Numbered from the stretch's first letter, positions 1-8,263 are shown. The stretch: DNA of 64,000 nt from Alicyclobacillus herbarius DSM 13609 (GCF_000430585.1 NZ_AUMH01000010.1:62001-126000), one strand, 5' to 3'. Numbers and translations: made by a program. Notes: generated from the sequence alone by a model not told the origin.

Positions 1-1
1 A

Positions 2-439
2 ACGACTGATCTGACCGTGCATGAAGCCTTGGAGTTCATTCGTCATTGGCCCCAGTGGGTGGGGTATGTGCGTGACATGTTTTCCGTTTTGAAGCGTGTT
101 TTTTGGCGGATTCGGATTACCGAACTGCGGCTGTGCATCGATTACGGAACGAAAGACGCGGGATTCACCGGTATCCTTTACGGCTTCGTGTGGTCCGGAC
201 TTGGACTGGTGTTGGCGTGGTTTGAGCGCACGTTCTCGATGCGAACGCGGCCGGCCGTCCGAGTCAATCCCAACTTTCACGAGCCGATGCTGGCCGTGGA
301 AGGTTCCTGCATAATGCGGTTGCGCCTGGGTTACGCTATCCTCGCGATCATGGGGTTAGTCCGCGTCTGGCGAAGGAGGGCGAACGATGGAACACCCGAT
401 TCAAGGGCTCATGCAGACAGCCATGAGCAGCATCCGTGA
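2..439 (+). CDS. DUF2953 family protein (YtfI-like), 5' partial
   Basis: The frame is open to the left edge of the window, so the N-terminus is missing; about 145 residues are visible. A GTG at 17 is in frame but is probably internal. The visible part has a hydrophobic stretch around the Gly-Leu-Tyr-Gly segment and a C-terminal pattern (FHEPMLAVEG, then a basic and hydrophobic RLRLGYAI segment) that resembles the end of DUF2953 proteins. In B. subtilis ytfI sits directly upstream of ytfJ, and the same order is seen here. Its 3' end overlaps ytfJ by 53 bp. Function is unknown; a role in spore formation is inferred only from its partner. Confidence 0.6.
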   Translation, partial: TTDLTVHEALEFIRHWPQWVGYVRDMFSVLKRVFWRIRITELRLCIDYGTKDAGFTGILYGFVWSGLGLVLAWFERTFSMRTRPAVRVNPNFHEPMLAVEGSCIMRLRLGYAILAIMGLVRVWRRRANDGTPDSRAHADSHEQHP

Positions 440-824
440 AATGGTCGACGTGAACACCATCATTGGCGATCCGATTGAAGCCCCGGATGGTACGGTGATT
501 CTACCGGTTTCCCGCGTGGGTTTCGGGTTTGCCGCAGGTGGTAGTGAATTCAGTGGAAAGGATAAGGACGGAGGCGGAAACGGCGGGGAGCACCCGTTTG
601 GCGGCGGTTCTGGCGGCGGGGTTTCGATTACCCCCATCGGGTTTTTAATTGTTCATGGGGATCAGGTGCGGCTGTTGTCGGCGGATCATGAAAACCAGTT
701 ATACGACCGGCTGATGGACACGGCTCCCCAAGTCATCGATAAGATCCAAAGCCTGTTCCAAGGCGGGAAAGCCAAAGCCCCTGCACAAGGCGGGGAACAG
801 CAAAAAAGGAATGAAGTTCAATAG
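387..824 (+). CDS. ytfJ: sporulation protein YtfJ (GerW family)
   Basis: This 145-residue protein matches the GerW/YtfJ family. The N-terminal motif of about 40 residues with VDVNTIIGDPI is followed by TVILPVSRVGFGFAAGGSEF. A glycine-rich linker (residues about 60-83) then leads to a beta-rich part with ITPIGFLIV. A Shine-Dalgarno AAGGAGGG lies just upstream of the ATG. In B. subtilis the protein is needed for full germination of spores and is made during sporulation. The gene starts inside the preceding ytfI-like frame, so the two are likely translationally coupled. Confidence 0.88.
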   Translation: MEHPIQGLMQTAMSSIREMVDVNTIIGDPIEAPDGTVILPVSRVGFGFAAGGSEFSGKDKDGGGNGGEHPFGGGSGGGVSITPIGFLIVHGDQVRLLSADHENQLYDRLMDTAPQVIDKIQSLFQGGKAKAPAQGGEQQKRNEVQ

Positions 825-986
825 GCGACCCTTAGCAACCCGTTTTGAAAAACGTTCCCCAGATACGGCTGGGATAGCGAGATACGAACGTAGGCGAACG
901 TAAAGATCCCCGGGTCTCGAGGTTGTCCTAAACCATGGACAGCTGGCATACCCATAAACCAGTGACGGCCTGGGGGTGTGCCAGCT

Positions 987-1580
987 TTGATTGATCTCAT
1001 TTGGCTCAGCCTGTTTCTCATTGGCATTGGCACAGCAATGTTTACGGGACACATGCAGCGAGTGACAGGCGCGATATTAGGAGGCGCCGAGCACGGGGTC
1101 GAGTTGAGTCTCGCTTTGATTGGGGTCATAACCCTTTGGTATGGCCTGATGAACATTGCGGAAAAGGCCGGGCTCATTGACATCCTCGCGCGCGCGCTGC
1201 GCCCTCTGGCGCGCTGGCTGTATCCTTCTGTACCGGCCAATCATCCCGCGATGGGAGCCATCTTGGCGAACATGAGTGCCAACATCCTGGGAATTGGCAA
1301 CGCAGCCACGCCGCTCGGACTGCGGGCGATGCGGGAGCTGCAGACATTGAACGAGGACAAAGAGACGGCCAGTGATGCCATGTGCACTCTGTTGGCGGTG
1401 AATACGGCCAGCATTACGCTCATTCCCACCACCGTCATCGCAGTCCGGATGCAGTACGGATCGACCAATCCGACTTCCATTGTCGGGACCACCGTGATTG
1501 CCACCGCAATTGGAACGGTGGCCGCGATTCTCTTGGACAAATTTTTCCGAGCGATGGATAAGCGGCGGAGGGCCCGCTGA
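987..1580 (+). CDS. spmA: spore maturation protein SpmA
   Basis: Integral membrane protein of the nucleoside-recognition (Gate) domain family, about 197 residues. The segment NLMANxxGxGNAATPLG-type (here AMGAILANMSANILGIGNAA) and NTASITLIPTTVIAVRMQYG are typical of SpmA. I chose TTG 987 because the purine-rich GGGGGTG lies about 8 nt before it and the protein then begins LIDLIWLSL, matching the family start; GTG 978 would sit on top of the ribosome-binding site. SpmA works with SpmB in dehydration of the spore core. The stop codon overlaps the spmB start. Confidence 0.92.
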   Translation: MIDLIWLSLFLIGIGTAMFTGHMQRVTGAILGGAEHGVELSLALIGVITLWYGLMNIAEKAGLIDILARALRPLARWLYPSVPANHPAMGAILANMSANILGIGNAATPLGLRAMRELQTLNEDKETASDAMCTLLAVNTASITLIPTTVIAVRMQYGSTNPTSIVGTTVIATAIGTVAAILLDKFFRAMDKRRRAR

Positions 1581-2128
1581 TGCAGGCGGCGATTGCCACA
1601 CTATCGAACTGGCTGCTGCCGCTCTTAGTTGCGGTGATTCTCGTGACCGGGTACATCCGCCGGGTTTCCTTATATCATTCGTTTGTGGATGGGGCCAAAG
1701 GCGGTTTTGGCACGGCCATTCGCTTGCTGCCGCACTTGGTGGCGATGATGGTGGCCGTAGAGGTTTTCCGGGCTTCCGGGGCGATGGATTTACTTGTGCA
1801 AGCCTTGACGCCCGTAGTCCGATTTCTCCACATTCCGCCTGAGGTTGTCCCAATTGGGTTGCTTCGTCCTATCAGCAGTTCCGCTTCGCTCGCGTTTATG
1901 ACCAGCATCTTTCAGGACCCGAAGGCGGGACCGGATTCTTGGCTCGGGCAGTTGGCGTCGACCATGCAGGCGAGTTCCGATACGACACTCTATATTATTA
2001 CGGTTTACTTTGGCAGCGTAGGCATTCGCAATTTTCGCTATGCCCTCAAAGTTGGACTCTTGGCCGATCTCGTCAGCGTGTTCGCCAGTGTCCTGGCCGT
2101 GACCATGCTGTTGGGGCCCATGCATTAA
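1580..2128 (+). CDS. spmB: spore maturation protein SpmB
   Basis: Second subunit of the spore maturation pair, 182 residues with several membrane segments and the nucleoside-recognition domain. Recognisable stretches include VDGAKGGFGTAIRLLPHLV, RPISSSASLAFM and TLYIITVYFGSVGIRN. The ATG shares one base with the spmA stop (TGATG), so the two are translationally coupled. SpmA/SpmB act together in core dehydration and heat resistance of spores. Confidence 0.93.
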   Translation: MQAAIATLSNWLLPLLVAVILVTGYIRRVSLYHSFVDGAKGGFGTAIRLLPHLVAMMVAVEVFRASGAMDLLVQALTPVVRFLHIPPEVVPIGLLRPISSSASLAFMTSIFQDPKAGPDSWLGQLASTMQASSDTTLYIITVYFGSVGIRNFRYALKVGLLADLVSVFASVLAVTMLLGPMH

Positions 2129-2214
2129 CCCTCCGCTTTTTCCGGTTATCGATTCATGTCATAATAAATCAATCGTTGGCATCTGCATTTTATGCACGAA
2201 GAGGGGAACGGCTG

Positions 2215-3045
2215 ATGGAGGAACGATTGCAAAAGATCTTGGCGGAGGCGGGTTTTGGTTCTCGCCGGAAATGCGAGGCGCTGATTGAAGAAGGCCGGGT
2301 CTATGTCGATGGGCGTCAAGCAAAACTGGGTGAGCGAGCGGACTTGAATAGGCAGACGATTGAAGTCGATGGGAAGCCCATCGCAAAGCAGCCGAAGGTA
2401 TGCTGGATGCTCCATAAGCCCACCTCGTGTGTAACCACTTTGGCCGATCCGGAAGGTCGACGTACCGTGATGGAATTCCTCCCGGAGCTGCCCGTTCGCA
2501 TTTATCCGGTGGGTCGGCTGGATTATGATACCAGTGGACTGCTTGTCTTGACGAATGACGGGGAACTGGCCAACCGTCTGATGCACCCGAAATACGAAAT
2601 CGACAAAGTATACCGGGTTACAGTGATTGGGATGCCCGACGCGGCGGCCCTGCGCAAGCTGCGCGACGGAGTCGAACTGGAGGACGGTCGAACGGCCCCG
2701 GCACAAGTACTCGTGCTTCGCCACCATCCCAAAGAATCGGTGCTCGAACTGACGATTCATGAAGGCCGTAACCGCCAGGTGCGCCGTATGTTTGACGCAT
2801 TGGGATTTCCGGTTAAGCGATTGAAACGTGTGCAGTACGGGCCCCTGCGCTTAACCGCGCTCGGACCGGGGAAGGCGCGCCCCTTGACCGCCGACGAGGC
2901 GAAGGCGTTGTATGCGAGTGTCGGACTGGAATACGTAGGCCCTGCGCTAGAGAAGAGGATGGGAACAGCGGTCAATGAGCGAATGACGGCGAATCGCCGT
3001 AATTTTCCCCGTCGAACGAAGTCCCTGCGGGTTGAGAGAGGATAA
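2215..3045 (+). CDS. rluB: 23S rRNA pseudouridine synthase RluB
   Basis: RsuA/RluB-type pseudouridine synthase, 276 residues. An N-terminal S4 RNA-binding domain (residues about 1-60, RLQKILAEAGFGSRRKCEAL) is followed by the catalytic domain with GRLDYDTSGLLVLTNDG; Asp103 is the expected nucleophile. NRQVRRMFDALG is also a family signature. The ATG at 2215 is preceded by GAGGGGA at 8 nt, and homology starts there. A basic tail extends beyond residue 250. In B. subtilis rluB also follows spmB, but the resABC genes that come next there are absent here. Confidence 0.92.
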   Translation: MEERLQKILAEAGFGSRRKCEALIEEGRVYVDGRQAKLGERADLNRQTIEVDGKPIAKQPKVCWMLHKPTSCVTTLADPEGRRTVMEFLPELPVRIYPVGRLDYDTSGLLVLTNDGELANRLMHPKYEIDKVYRVTVIGMPDAAALRKLRDGVELEDGRTAPAQVLVLRHHPKESVLELTIHEGRNRQVRRMFDALGFPVKRLKRVQYGPLRLTALGPGKARPLTADEAKALYASVGLEYVGPALEKRMGTAVNERMTANRRNFPRRTKSLRVERG

Positions 3046-3119
3046 TCGGACGAGGTAGAAAGCATTTTGCATAATCCTTGCTCTGTATGCAGAAAGTAGG
3101 AGCAAGGAGTGTGATCCCG

Positions 3120-3626
3120 ATGAAAAAATTCCGTTTTGCGATGGCCACTGCGGCGTTTTGCCTATTATCCGCCACCGCATGTGGAACCCCGCCCGCAAAT
3201 CGTGCCGCCAACAACGCGGGCAACCCCGCTGTTACTCCACGCAATGACGTCGTGGCTCCCGCCCGGCGTCCGACTGCCCCAGCGGCGAACGCGAATCTCG
3301 CCGTGGAGCAGGACATCGCCAACCGAGTTGTCGCCGTCACGCATGTTCGAAATGCCAACGTCTTGGTGGCTGGTCATACGGCTTACGTGGCGGTGGAACT
3401 CCGTCCAGGCGTACATACAGGACTGGCGGAACGAACAAAGGATCAGATCATCTCCGTGGTCAAAGATCGCCACCCACAGATTCGCACCGTCTATGTCTCA
3501 GCCAATCCGGACGTGTATCAGCAATTCCAGAAATTCGCCCGGGACATTCAGCAGGGTCAACCCGTCAGTGCCGTGTGGAATCAGTTCTCTGCTATGGTGC
3601 AACGAGTCTGGCCGAACGCCCGGTGA
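3120..3626 (+). CDS. YhcN/YlaJ-type sporulation lipoprotein
   Basis: Predicted lipoprotein of 168 residues. The ATG at 3120 follows AAGGAG and opens MKKFRFAMATAAFCLLSATAC, a signal peptide ending in a lipobox-like ATAC, so Cys21 would be lipidated. A low-complexity Ala/Asn/Pro stretch follows. The folded part (VEQDIANRVVAVTHVRNANVLV and VSANPDVYQQFQKFARDI) fits the YhcN/YlaJ family of spore membrane lipoproteins. A strong terminator follows. It occupies the place that resABC fill between rluB and resD in B. subtilis. Confidence 0.82.
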   Translation: MKKFRFAMATAAFCLLSATACGTPPANRAANNAGNPAVTPRNDVVAPARRPTAPAANANLAVEQDIANRVVAVTHVRNANVLVAGHTAYVAVELRPGVHTGLAERTKDQIISVVKDRHPQIRTVYVSANPDVYQQFQKFARDIQQGQPVSAVWNQFSAMVQRVWPNAR

Positions 3627-3668
3627 ACACGCCCGAGGTGACGTTTACCGCTGGACATGGAACTCTGG

Positions 3669-3699
3669 GCGACGAGGCTTTACAGCCTTGTCGCTTTTT
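3669..3699 (+). terminator. intrinsic terminator
   Basis: An 11-bp stem (3669-3679 with 3684-3694, one G-U pair) with a 4-nt loop is followed by five T residues. It closes the transcript of the lipoprotein gene before the two-component promoter. Confidence 0.85.
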
Positions 3700-3734
3700 G
3701 CATCCAAGGGTCCGTACAACCTTTTGTGAGGATG

Positions 3735-3763
3735 TTGCCGAGGGGCGAACCAATTGTCATAAT
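3735..3763 (+). promoter_or_regulatory. sigma-A-type promoter of the two-component operon
   Basis: TTGCCG (3735-3740), a 17-nt spacer, then CATAAT (3758-3763) with an upstream TG (extended -10). The predicted start near 3770 leaves a short leader before the ribosome-binding site at 3781-3787. Confidence 0.6.
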
Positions 3764-3795
3764 GAAAGGCAGCGGTGAACGAGGAGGGGTTTCGG

Positions 3796-4509
3796 ATGGA
3801 TCAGGAGCCTGCTCGGATTTTGGTGGTGGATGATGAAGAACGCATCCGCCGCTTGGTCCGGATGTACCTGGAGCGCAGCGGTTTCGCGGTGGATGAAGCC
3901 GCGGACGGCAAAACCGCGCTGCAGGCGGCCTTGAGCCAGCCCTATGCGCTCATCATCCTCGATTTGATGCTGCCTGAAATGGACGGTCGCGATGTATGTG
4001 CACAGATTCGTCAGCACGCACAGACTCCAATCATTATGTTGACGGCGGCAGGCGATGAGGTGAGCCGCATCCATGGGTTTGAGCTGGGGGCGGACGACTA
4101 TGTCGTAAAGCCCTTCAGTCCGCGGGAATTGGTGATGCGCGTCAAAGCGCTGCTCAAACGGGTTGGTGAGAGCGATACAGCTCGGACCGAACTACAACCG
4201 GTTTTAACGTTTCCCAATTTAAATATTCACATTGAGGCTCGGCGGGTGGAGGTGGCGGGCAAAGAAGTTGCCTTGACGCCCAAAGAGTTTGATTTGCTGG
4301 TATACATGGCACAGCGGCCTGAAAAGGTGTTTAGCCGTGAGGAACTCCTGCGCGATGTGTGGAATTACCAGTTTTACGGCGACCAGCGTACAGTCGACAC
4401 GCATGTCAAGCGGCTGCGTGAAAAGTTAGGACATGCATCCCAAGAAGTGAGCGGGTATATTGTGACCGTGTGGGGTGTCGGATACAAGTTTGAGGTTGGG
4501 AGCCATTGA
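3796..4509 (+). CDS. OmpR-family response regulator (ResD-like)
   Basis: Response regulator of 237 residues with an N-terminal receiver domain and a C-terminal winged-helix DNA-binding domain. Acidic Asp12/Asp13, phospho-acceptor Asp56 in LDLMLPEMDG and Lys105 in VKPFSPREL are all present. The C-terminal half shows LTPKEFDLLVYMAQRPEKVF and DTHVKRLREKLG, typical of OmpR/PhoB members. ATG 3796 was chosen over GTG 3775 because GAGGAGG lies 8 nt before it. Downstream overlap with the kinase gene and position after rluB suggest a ResD/SrrA type, which in relatives controls respiration. The exact signal is not visible. Confidence 0.85.
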   Translation: MDQEPARILVVDDEERIRRLVRMYLERSGFAVDEAADGKTALQAALSQPYALIILDLMLPEMDGRDVCAQIRQHAQTPIIMLTAAGDEVSRIHGFELGADDYVVKPFSPRELVMRVKALLKRVGESDTARTELQPVLTFPNLNIHIEARRVEVAGKEVALTPKEFDLLVYMAQRPEKVFSREELLRDVWNYQFYGDQRTVDTHVKRLREKLGHASQEVSGYIVTVWGVGYKFEVGSH

Positions 4510-6245
4510 TACGCAACAGCATTGTCGCCAAACTGTGGCTGACCATCGTCGGGATGGTCGTGGTGGTTTTGGCGCTGTTGTCGATTTTGTTGCAGCAGTT
4601 TTTTGACAACTATGTCTATCGTCAACAGGCAAGACAGTTGTCGCGACTCGCACAAAGTGTGCAAGTCTCCATTAACAACACGAGAAATCCGACGGCGGCC
4701 CTGCAGGTCGCACAACAGATGGCGTATGTTCAGCAGGCGGATATCCACGTTACCTTGAGTTTCGATTTGACGTCGAATCCGAGTCTTGCGTCCGCCTATC
4801 AGCGTTTCACGCCGGAGCAGCGGAACACCTTCCTCAGCGGCAAGCCAGTGGTCATTTCCGGGGAATCAAACGGGATCGACATGGTGTCGGTGTACCTGCG
4901 TCTGAATTCCAAGGACCATCCCGGCATGCTGGAGGTTTGGCAAAACATCCGTGCCTTGGATGAGCCCATTTCCTTGATGCGCAATCTCATCATTTTCGCG
5001 ATGGTCTTAGGGATCTTGCTGACAACCGGCTTGGCGTTTGTCGTCTCCAAAAACCTGTCGCGTCCATTGCTGCAGATGAATGAAGCCGCAGAACAGATGG
5101 TTCAGGGTAACTTCCACGGAAAAATCGACGTGGTTACGAACGACGAGGTAGGGCGCCTAGGCCGGACATTCAATGTCATGGCGGACGAACTCAAACAAAC
5201 GATTGCGGCCTTATCTTTTGAGAAGGAACAGCTCAGCAACATTCTCGCATCCTTGCATGACGGCGTGGTCGCGGCAGACTTGGACGGCCACATCACCTTA
5301 GCCAATCCACCGGCGCGGCGGCGCCTTCAGTCCACCTCGTTGGCGACAACCGGTGTTCCCGACTCCACCCGTCTTCCGGTGGACCTGCAGCGACAGATGG
5401 AGGCGGTCATCGACGCTCGCAAACCTGTGACTCGAGAATGGTCCTGGCAAGCCCGCGACATTTTAGTCACCATGACCCCGTTGTATCAGTCGGATGGGCA
5501 AACCCTCAGGGGCGTAGTCGCGGTTCTTCGTGATATCAGTGAAGAGCGACGTCTTGACCGCCTGCGCAAGGACTTTCTCGCCAACGTCTCGCACGAACTT
5601 CGCACGCCGTTAAGTATGATGCAGGGGTACGCAGAGGCGCTTTTAGATGAATTCGGGGATGATCCGGAACAACGCCGGGAGCTAACGGGGATTATTCACG
5701 ATGAGGCGTTACGGATGAAGCGCCTCGTCAATGACCTGTTGGATCTCGCTCAACTGGAGTCCGGGCAGTTCCAAATGACGTTCAAGAAGGTCAACATCAC
5801 CGAAGTGGTTCGCCGAGTCGTACGCAAATTCCAAACCCTAGCTGGGGAGCGGGGCATCCACCTGGACGGACAATTTGCGCCTGAGGCCGTCTGCGTGCGC
5901 GGGGATGAGGACAGACTGGAGCAGGTATTTACGAATTTGGTGGATAACGCTTTGCGCCACACCGATAAGGGCGGGGAGGTCCGTCTGACTGTTCGTGAGA
6001 GCGCCGGGTATGCACAAATTGAAGTCCGGGACACGGGCAGCGGTATCCCAGAGGAAGACATCCCTTACATCTGGGAACGATTTTACAAGGCCGACAAAGC
6101 CCGCACCCGAGGTCGCTCGGGAACAGGGCTTGGCCTCGCCATCACCCGCCATATCGTGGAGGCACATGACGGCGACATCGTCGTGAACAGTCAGCTCGGT
6201 AAAGGAACCACTTTCACGGTCTCGATTCCGTTGGTGGAAAATTGA
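4506..6245 (+). CDS. sensor histidine kinase (ResE-like)
   Basis: Membrane histidine kinase of 579 residues. There are two transmembrane helices (about 10-30 and 160-180) flanking an extracytoplasmic sensor domain, a HAMP domain (about 180-232), a PAS-like domain (about 240-345), HisKA with phospho-acceptor His363 in FLANVSHELRTPLS, and an ATPase domain with NLVDNALRHT, DTGSGI and GTGLGLAI. The start is TTG 4506, overlapping the regulator stop by 4 nt. It phosphorylates the regulator upstream. The small gene at 6261 begins 15 nt after its stop and is probably cotranscribed. Confidence 0.88.
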   Translation: MIRNSIVAKLWLTIVGMVVVVLALLSILLQQFFDNYVYRQQARQLSRLAQSVQVSINNTRNPTAALQVAQQMAYVQQADIHVTLSFDLTSNPSLASAYQRFTPEQRNTFLSGKPVVISGESNGIDMVSVYLRLNSKDHPGMLEVWQNIRALDEPISLMRNLIIFAMVLGILLTTGLAFVVSKNLSRPLLQMNEAAEQMVQGNFHGKIDVVTNDEVGRLGRTFNVMADELKQTIAALSFEKEQLSNILASLHDGVVAADLDGHITLANPPARRRLQSTSLATTGVPDSTRLPVDLQRQMEAVIDARKPVTREWSWQARDILVTMTPLYQSDGQTLRGVVAVLRDISEERRLDRLRKDFLANVSHELRTPLSMMQGYAEALLDEFGDDPEQRRELTGIIHDEALRMKRLVNDLLDLAQLESGQFQMTFKKVNITEVVRRVVRKFQTLAGERGIHLDGQFAPEAVCVRGDEDRLEQVFTNLVDNALRHTDKGGEVRLTVRESAGYAQIEVRDTGSGIPEEDIPYIWERFYKADKARTRGRSGTGLGLAITRHIVEAHDGDIVVNSQLGKGTTFTVSIPLVEN

Positions 6246-6260
6246 CATGGAGGGAGCGCT

Positions 6261-6422
6261 TTGGCCTGGGTATATTACATGAAGATGTTCGATACCCGAT
6301 TCCAGGCAGATTGTCTGGTGGCTCGCATACGCAACGCCGAAGGAGTTCTGCAAAAGGTGCCTCAATATGTTGGTGTATTTCGGACTTCAGGCGGGAAATA
6401 TGGAATCAAAATTTTGTGGTGA
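6261..6422 (+). CDS. undescribed small protein, copy 1 (53 aa)
   Basis: Short reading frame starting at TTG 6261 behind GGAGGGA, 15 nt after the kinase gene. The protein starts MAWVYYMKMFDT and ends VFRTSGGKYGIKILW. It aligns without gaps to the small protein at 10635 (16 of the first 50 positions identical, most others conservative), sharing M-x-W-x-Y, a D at 11, and VFRT-x2-G-x-YGI. The conservation supports that both are real. No family is recognised. Its position suggests coexpression with the two-component system. A 26-bp palindrome starts immediately after the stop. Confidence 0.7.
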   Translation: MAWVYYMKMFDTRFQADCLVARIRNAEGVLQKVPQYVGVFRTSGGKYGIKILW

Positions 6423-6448
6423 CACAGGCGCCGGTACCGGCGCCTGTG
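6423..6448. repeat. 26-bp perfect palindrome after the small gene
   Basis: Bases 6423-6448 read the same on both strands, centred on GGTACC at 6433-6438. As RNA it could form a very stable GC-rich hairpin and may end the two-component transcript, but no T-run follows directly. It could also be a protein-binding site. It lies between the small gene and the convergent XRE gene. Confidence 0.75.
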
Positions 6449-6531
6449 AAATTCGGCAGAGTTTTTATGTGGCTGATGCCGCTTGTCCGGAAATCTTCTC
6501 CCTATGCGAGGCATCACCCATAGGTTTCCCA

Positions 6532-6933
6532 TCACACTTCTGAATGCATCTGCCGACGTTCGACAAGGAGTTCGACAACAAGCGACAAAAACTCTGTGTC
6601 CTCCTTCGGAAGCGTACTCAATCGATGCGCCATCTCTAAATACGGAGTCGAGGCTTCATTCAAGACAAAGTTCTGCAGGTACGAAGGCAGTTCATCCGGA
6701 GAGTTCTTCATCTTTGGAGGTCGTAGTTCCCGACGTGGATCGCACAGCGCGGGCAAGGATACACCTAAAGCATTGGCCAAACGCAGCGCGTAGTCCAGAG
6801 AAGGGAATCGTTTCCCGCGTTCGATGGAAGAAATATGTGGCGTTGAGATTCCGGAACGAAGTGACAACTCCTGCTGAGACCATCCACGCTCTTGACGAAG
6901 CCTACGAATCCGGGCGCCAAACGATGAATCCAA
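6532..6933 (-). CDS. XRE-family transcriptional regulator
   Basis: Helix-turn-helix regulator of 133 residues. The HTH covers residues about 6-60 (RIRRLRQERGWSQQELSLRS, ISTPHISSIERGKR, YALRLANALGVSL). The C-terminal half is not assignable but is long enough for dimerisation. The start is TTG at 6933, because an in-frame TGA lies just upstream and AAGGAGG sits 9 nt before the TTG. It is divergent from the sirtuin gene across about 220 bp of AT-rich DNA, where its operator probably lies. The target genes are unknown. Confidence 0.8.
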   Translation of the reverse strand: MDSSFGARIRRLRQERGWSQQELSLRSGISTPHISSIERGKRFPSLDYALRLANALGVSLPALCDPRRELRPPKMKNSPDELPSYLQNFVLNEASTPYLEMAHRLSTLPKEDTEFLSLVVELLVERRQMHSEV

Positions 6934-7156
6934 AGCTCATTTCCTCCTTGTGCAGAATTTTACTTACGTCTATTACACTAGCGCTGAACTTTTGAATTGT
7001 AAATAGTTAACGTCGAATATTGTTATCTTTTTGTAGACATCGAAGGTCGATTTTTCGAACTTAGTCCGGTATCGATGCGTGAGGCGGGCTTTATGAGGAT
7101 GTGCTTCATTCATAGGCCACCCAAATTCGGGCATCCTGCAACATGGGGGATATCCG

Positions 7157-7840
7157 ATGGACCCACGGACCTTAAGTATGCGTTTCAAGACGGATGATGC
7201 TTTGGTTATCCGGCACCTGTTGCAGCGGACTTCGTTTCCCGTGGCCATTACTGGGGCTGGAATCAGTCTCGCTAGCGGGGTTCCCTTGCTGGACGAGGTT
7301 GTGGCAGGGGTTCGGTTGAAAGACTTTTTTCGTCCAGATCTATTGGCTGAGCAGCCCGCGCGGTTTTATGAAGCCTATCGGCGGATTCTCAAGTGGTGGC
7401 GGACAGCTCGGCCCAACGCCGCCCACATTGCATTGGCAGCGGCCGGGCTTGACGTGATTACGCAAAACATTGATGGGTTACACCGTGATGCGGGGACCCT
7501 GAATTTGATTGAACTACACGGAAATCTGCGTGAGCTGTATTGTCCGGGTTGTCTTCACATTTTTCAGAGTCAGCTGGTCTGGAAAGCGTCGATTCCGCAC
7601 TGTCCGTTCTGTGGCGTGGTGCTGCGCCCTGGAATCAGTTTGGAAGGAGAACCTATCCGTCATTTCAGTCGCGCTGTCGATTGGCTGGGCAGGGCCGACT
7701 TTGTGATGATTGTGGGAACGAAACTGGAAATGGACCCTGTGCGGCAATTACCGCAGATTGCCGAGAAAAGGGGAGTCGAAGTGATTTCCATCAATCGAGA
7801 CGCAGAGTGGGTGCTTCCCTTGTTAACAAGGCGAACCTGA
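7157..7840 (+). CDS. Sir2-family protein with altered active-site segment
   Basis: Sirtuin of 227 residues. NAD-binding features are present: ITGAGIS (31-37), TQNIDGLH (102-109), catalytic-type His121 in IELHGN, and two zinc-binding cysteine pairs (Cys129/132 and Cys149/152). After GAGIS the usual P-D-F-R segment is replaced by LASGVPLLDEVVAG, and the usual GTSL reads GTKL. The DFR residues normally contribute to NAD handling and deacylation, so the reaction may differ from classical lysine deacylation. ATG 7157 follows GGGGGA. It stands alone and is divergent from the XRE regulator. Sirtuin fold is clear; substrate is not. Confidence 0.82.
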   Translation: MDPRTLSMRFKTDDALVIRHLLQRTSFPVAITGAGISLASGVPLLDEVVAGVRLKDFFRPDLLAEQPARFYEAYRRILKWWRTARPNAAHIALAAAGLDVITQNIDGLHRDAGTLNLIELHGNLRELYCPGCLHIFQSQLVWKASIPHCPFCGVVLRPGISLEGEPIRHFSRAVDWLGRADFVMIVGTKLEMDPVRQLPQIAEKRGVEVISINRDAEWVLPLLTRRT

Positions 7841-7856
7841 CGGCCAGATACGAAAT

Positions 7857-7891
7857 CACCACCCGGCACCCGGGCCTGTTGCCGAGTGGTG
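7857..7891. terminator. hairpin between convergent genes
   Basis: An 11-bp stem with one mismatch (7857-7868 with 7880-7891) lies between the ends of the sirtuin gene and the convergent small membrane gene. There is no clear T-run, so its role as a bidirectional terminator is only a suggestion. Confidence 0.35.
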
Positions 7892-7929
7892 ACCCATACA
7901 AGAACTCACAAACGGTTGTGTCCAGTCGA

Positions 7930-8094
7930 CTACCACCTATGCTCTGGCCCCGAAGTGACAAACGCTAGGGCCACAAAGGCACCCGACATTGCCAGGAAGA
8001 TGGTCGCTAAGGTGGCTGCGTGCTGAGAGAAAAAGAGTGCCGTAAGCGCGAAAAAGACGCACATAATGGCGATTCCAAGGTAATACTTAAACAC
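7930..8094 (-). CDS. small two-helix membrane protein
   Basis: Reading frame of 54 residues with two hydrophobic segments (GIAIMCVFFALTALFF and TLATIFLAMSGAFVALAFV) and a short hydrophilic end. I place the start at GTG 8094 because AAAGGA lies about 9 nt upstream and the promoter at 8127-8156 puts the transcript start near 8120, leaving no room for a site before ATG 8115. No family is recognised. It ends facing the sirtuin gene. Confidence 0.6.
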   Translation of the reverse strand: MFKYYLGIAIMCVFFALTALFFSQHAATLATIFLAMSGAFVALAFVTSGPEHRW

Positions 8095-8126
8095 GTCCGG
8101 CCATCCTTTCTCCATTGTTTGAATTT

Positions 8127-8156
8127 ATCATAGCATTCAGTTCTCAGCAGTGTAAA
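8127..8156 (-). promoter_or_regulatory. sigma-A-type promoter of the small membrane gene
   Basis: Read on the minus strand: TTTACA (8156-8151), an 18-nt spacer, then TATGAT (8132-8127), each one base from consensus. Confidence 0.6.
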
Positions 8157-8233
8157 CCAGAGCCGTCTCTTGGGAAGGCCCGGCCGGATGACCACATAAC
8201 GAACGGCTCAGGCAGATGGCAATGATACGGGGT

Positions 8234-8263
8234 TTGTCGGAGCCGTTTTCAGTGCGCTATGAT
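8234..8263 (+). promoter_or_regulatory. sigma-A-type promoter of the 8296 gene
   Basis: TTGTCG (8234-8239), an 18-nt spacer, then TATGAT (8258-8263). It lies 33 nt before the GTG start at 8296. Confidence 0.5.

Noticed and set aside
1077-1853. Long minus-strand frame opposite spmA/spmB
   Set aside because: It is Pro/Arg/Ser-rich, crosses two well-supported genes and has no family similarity.
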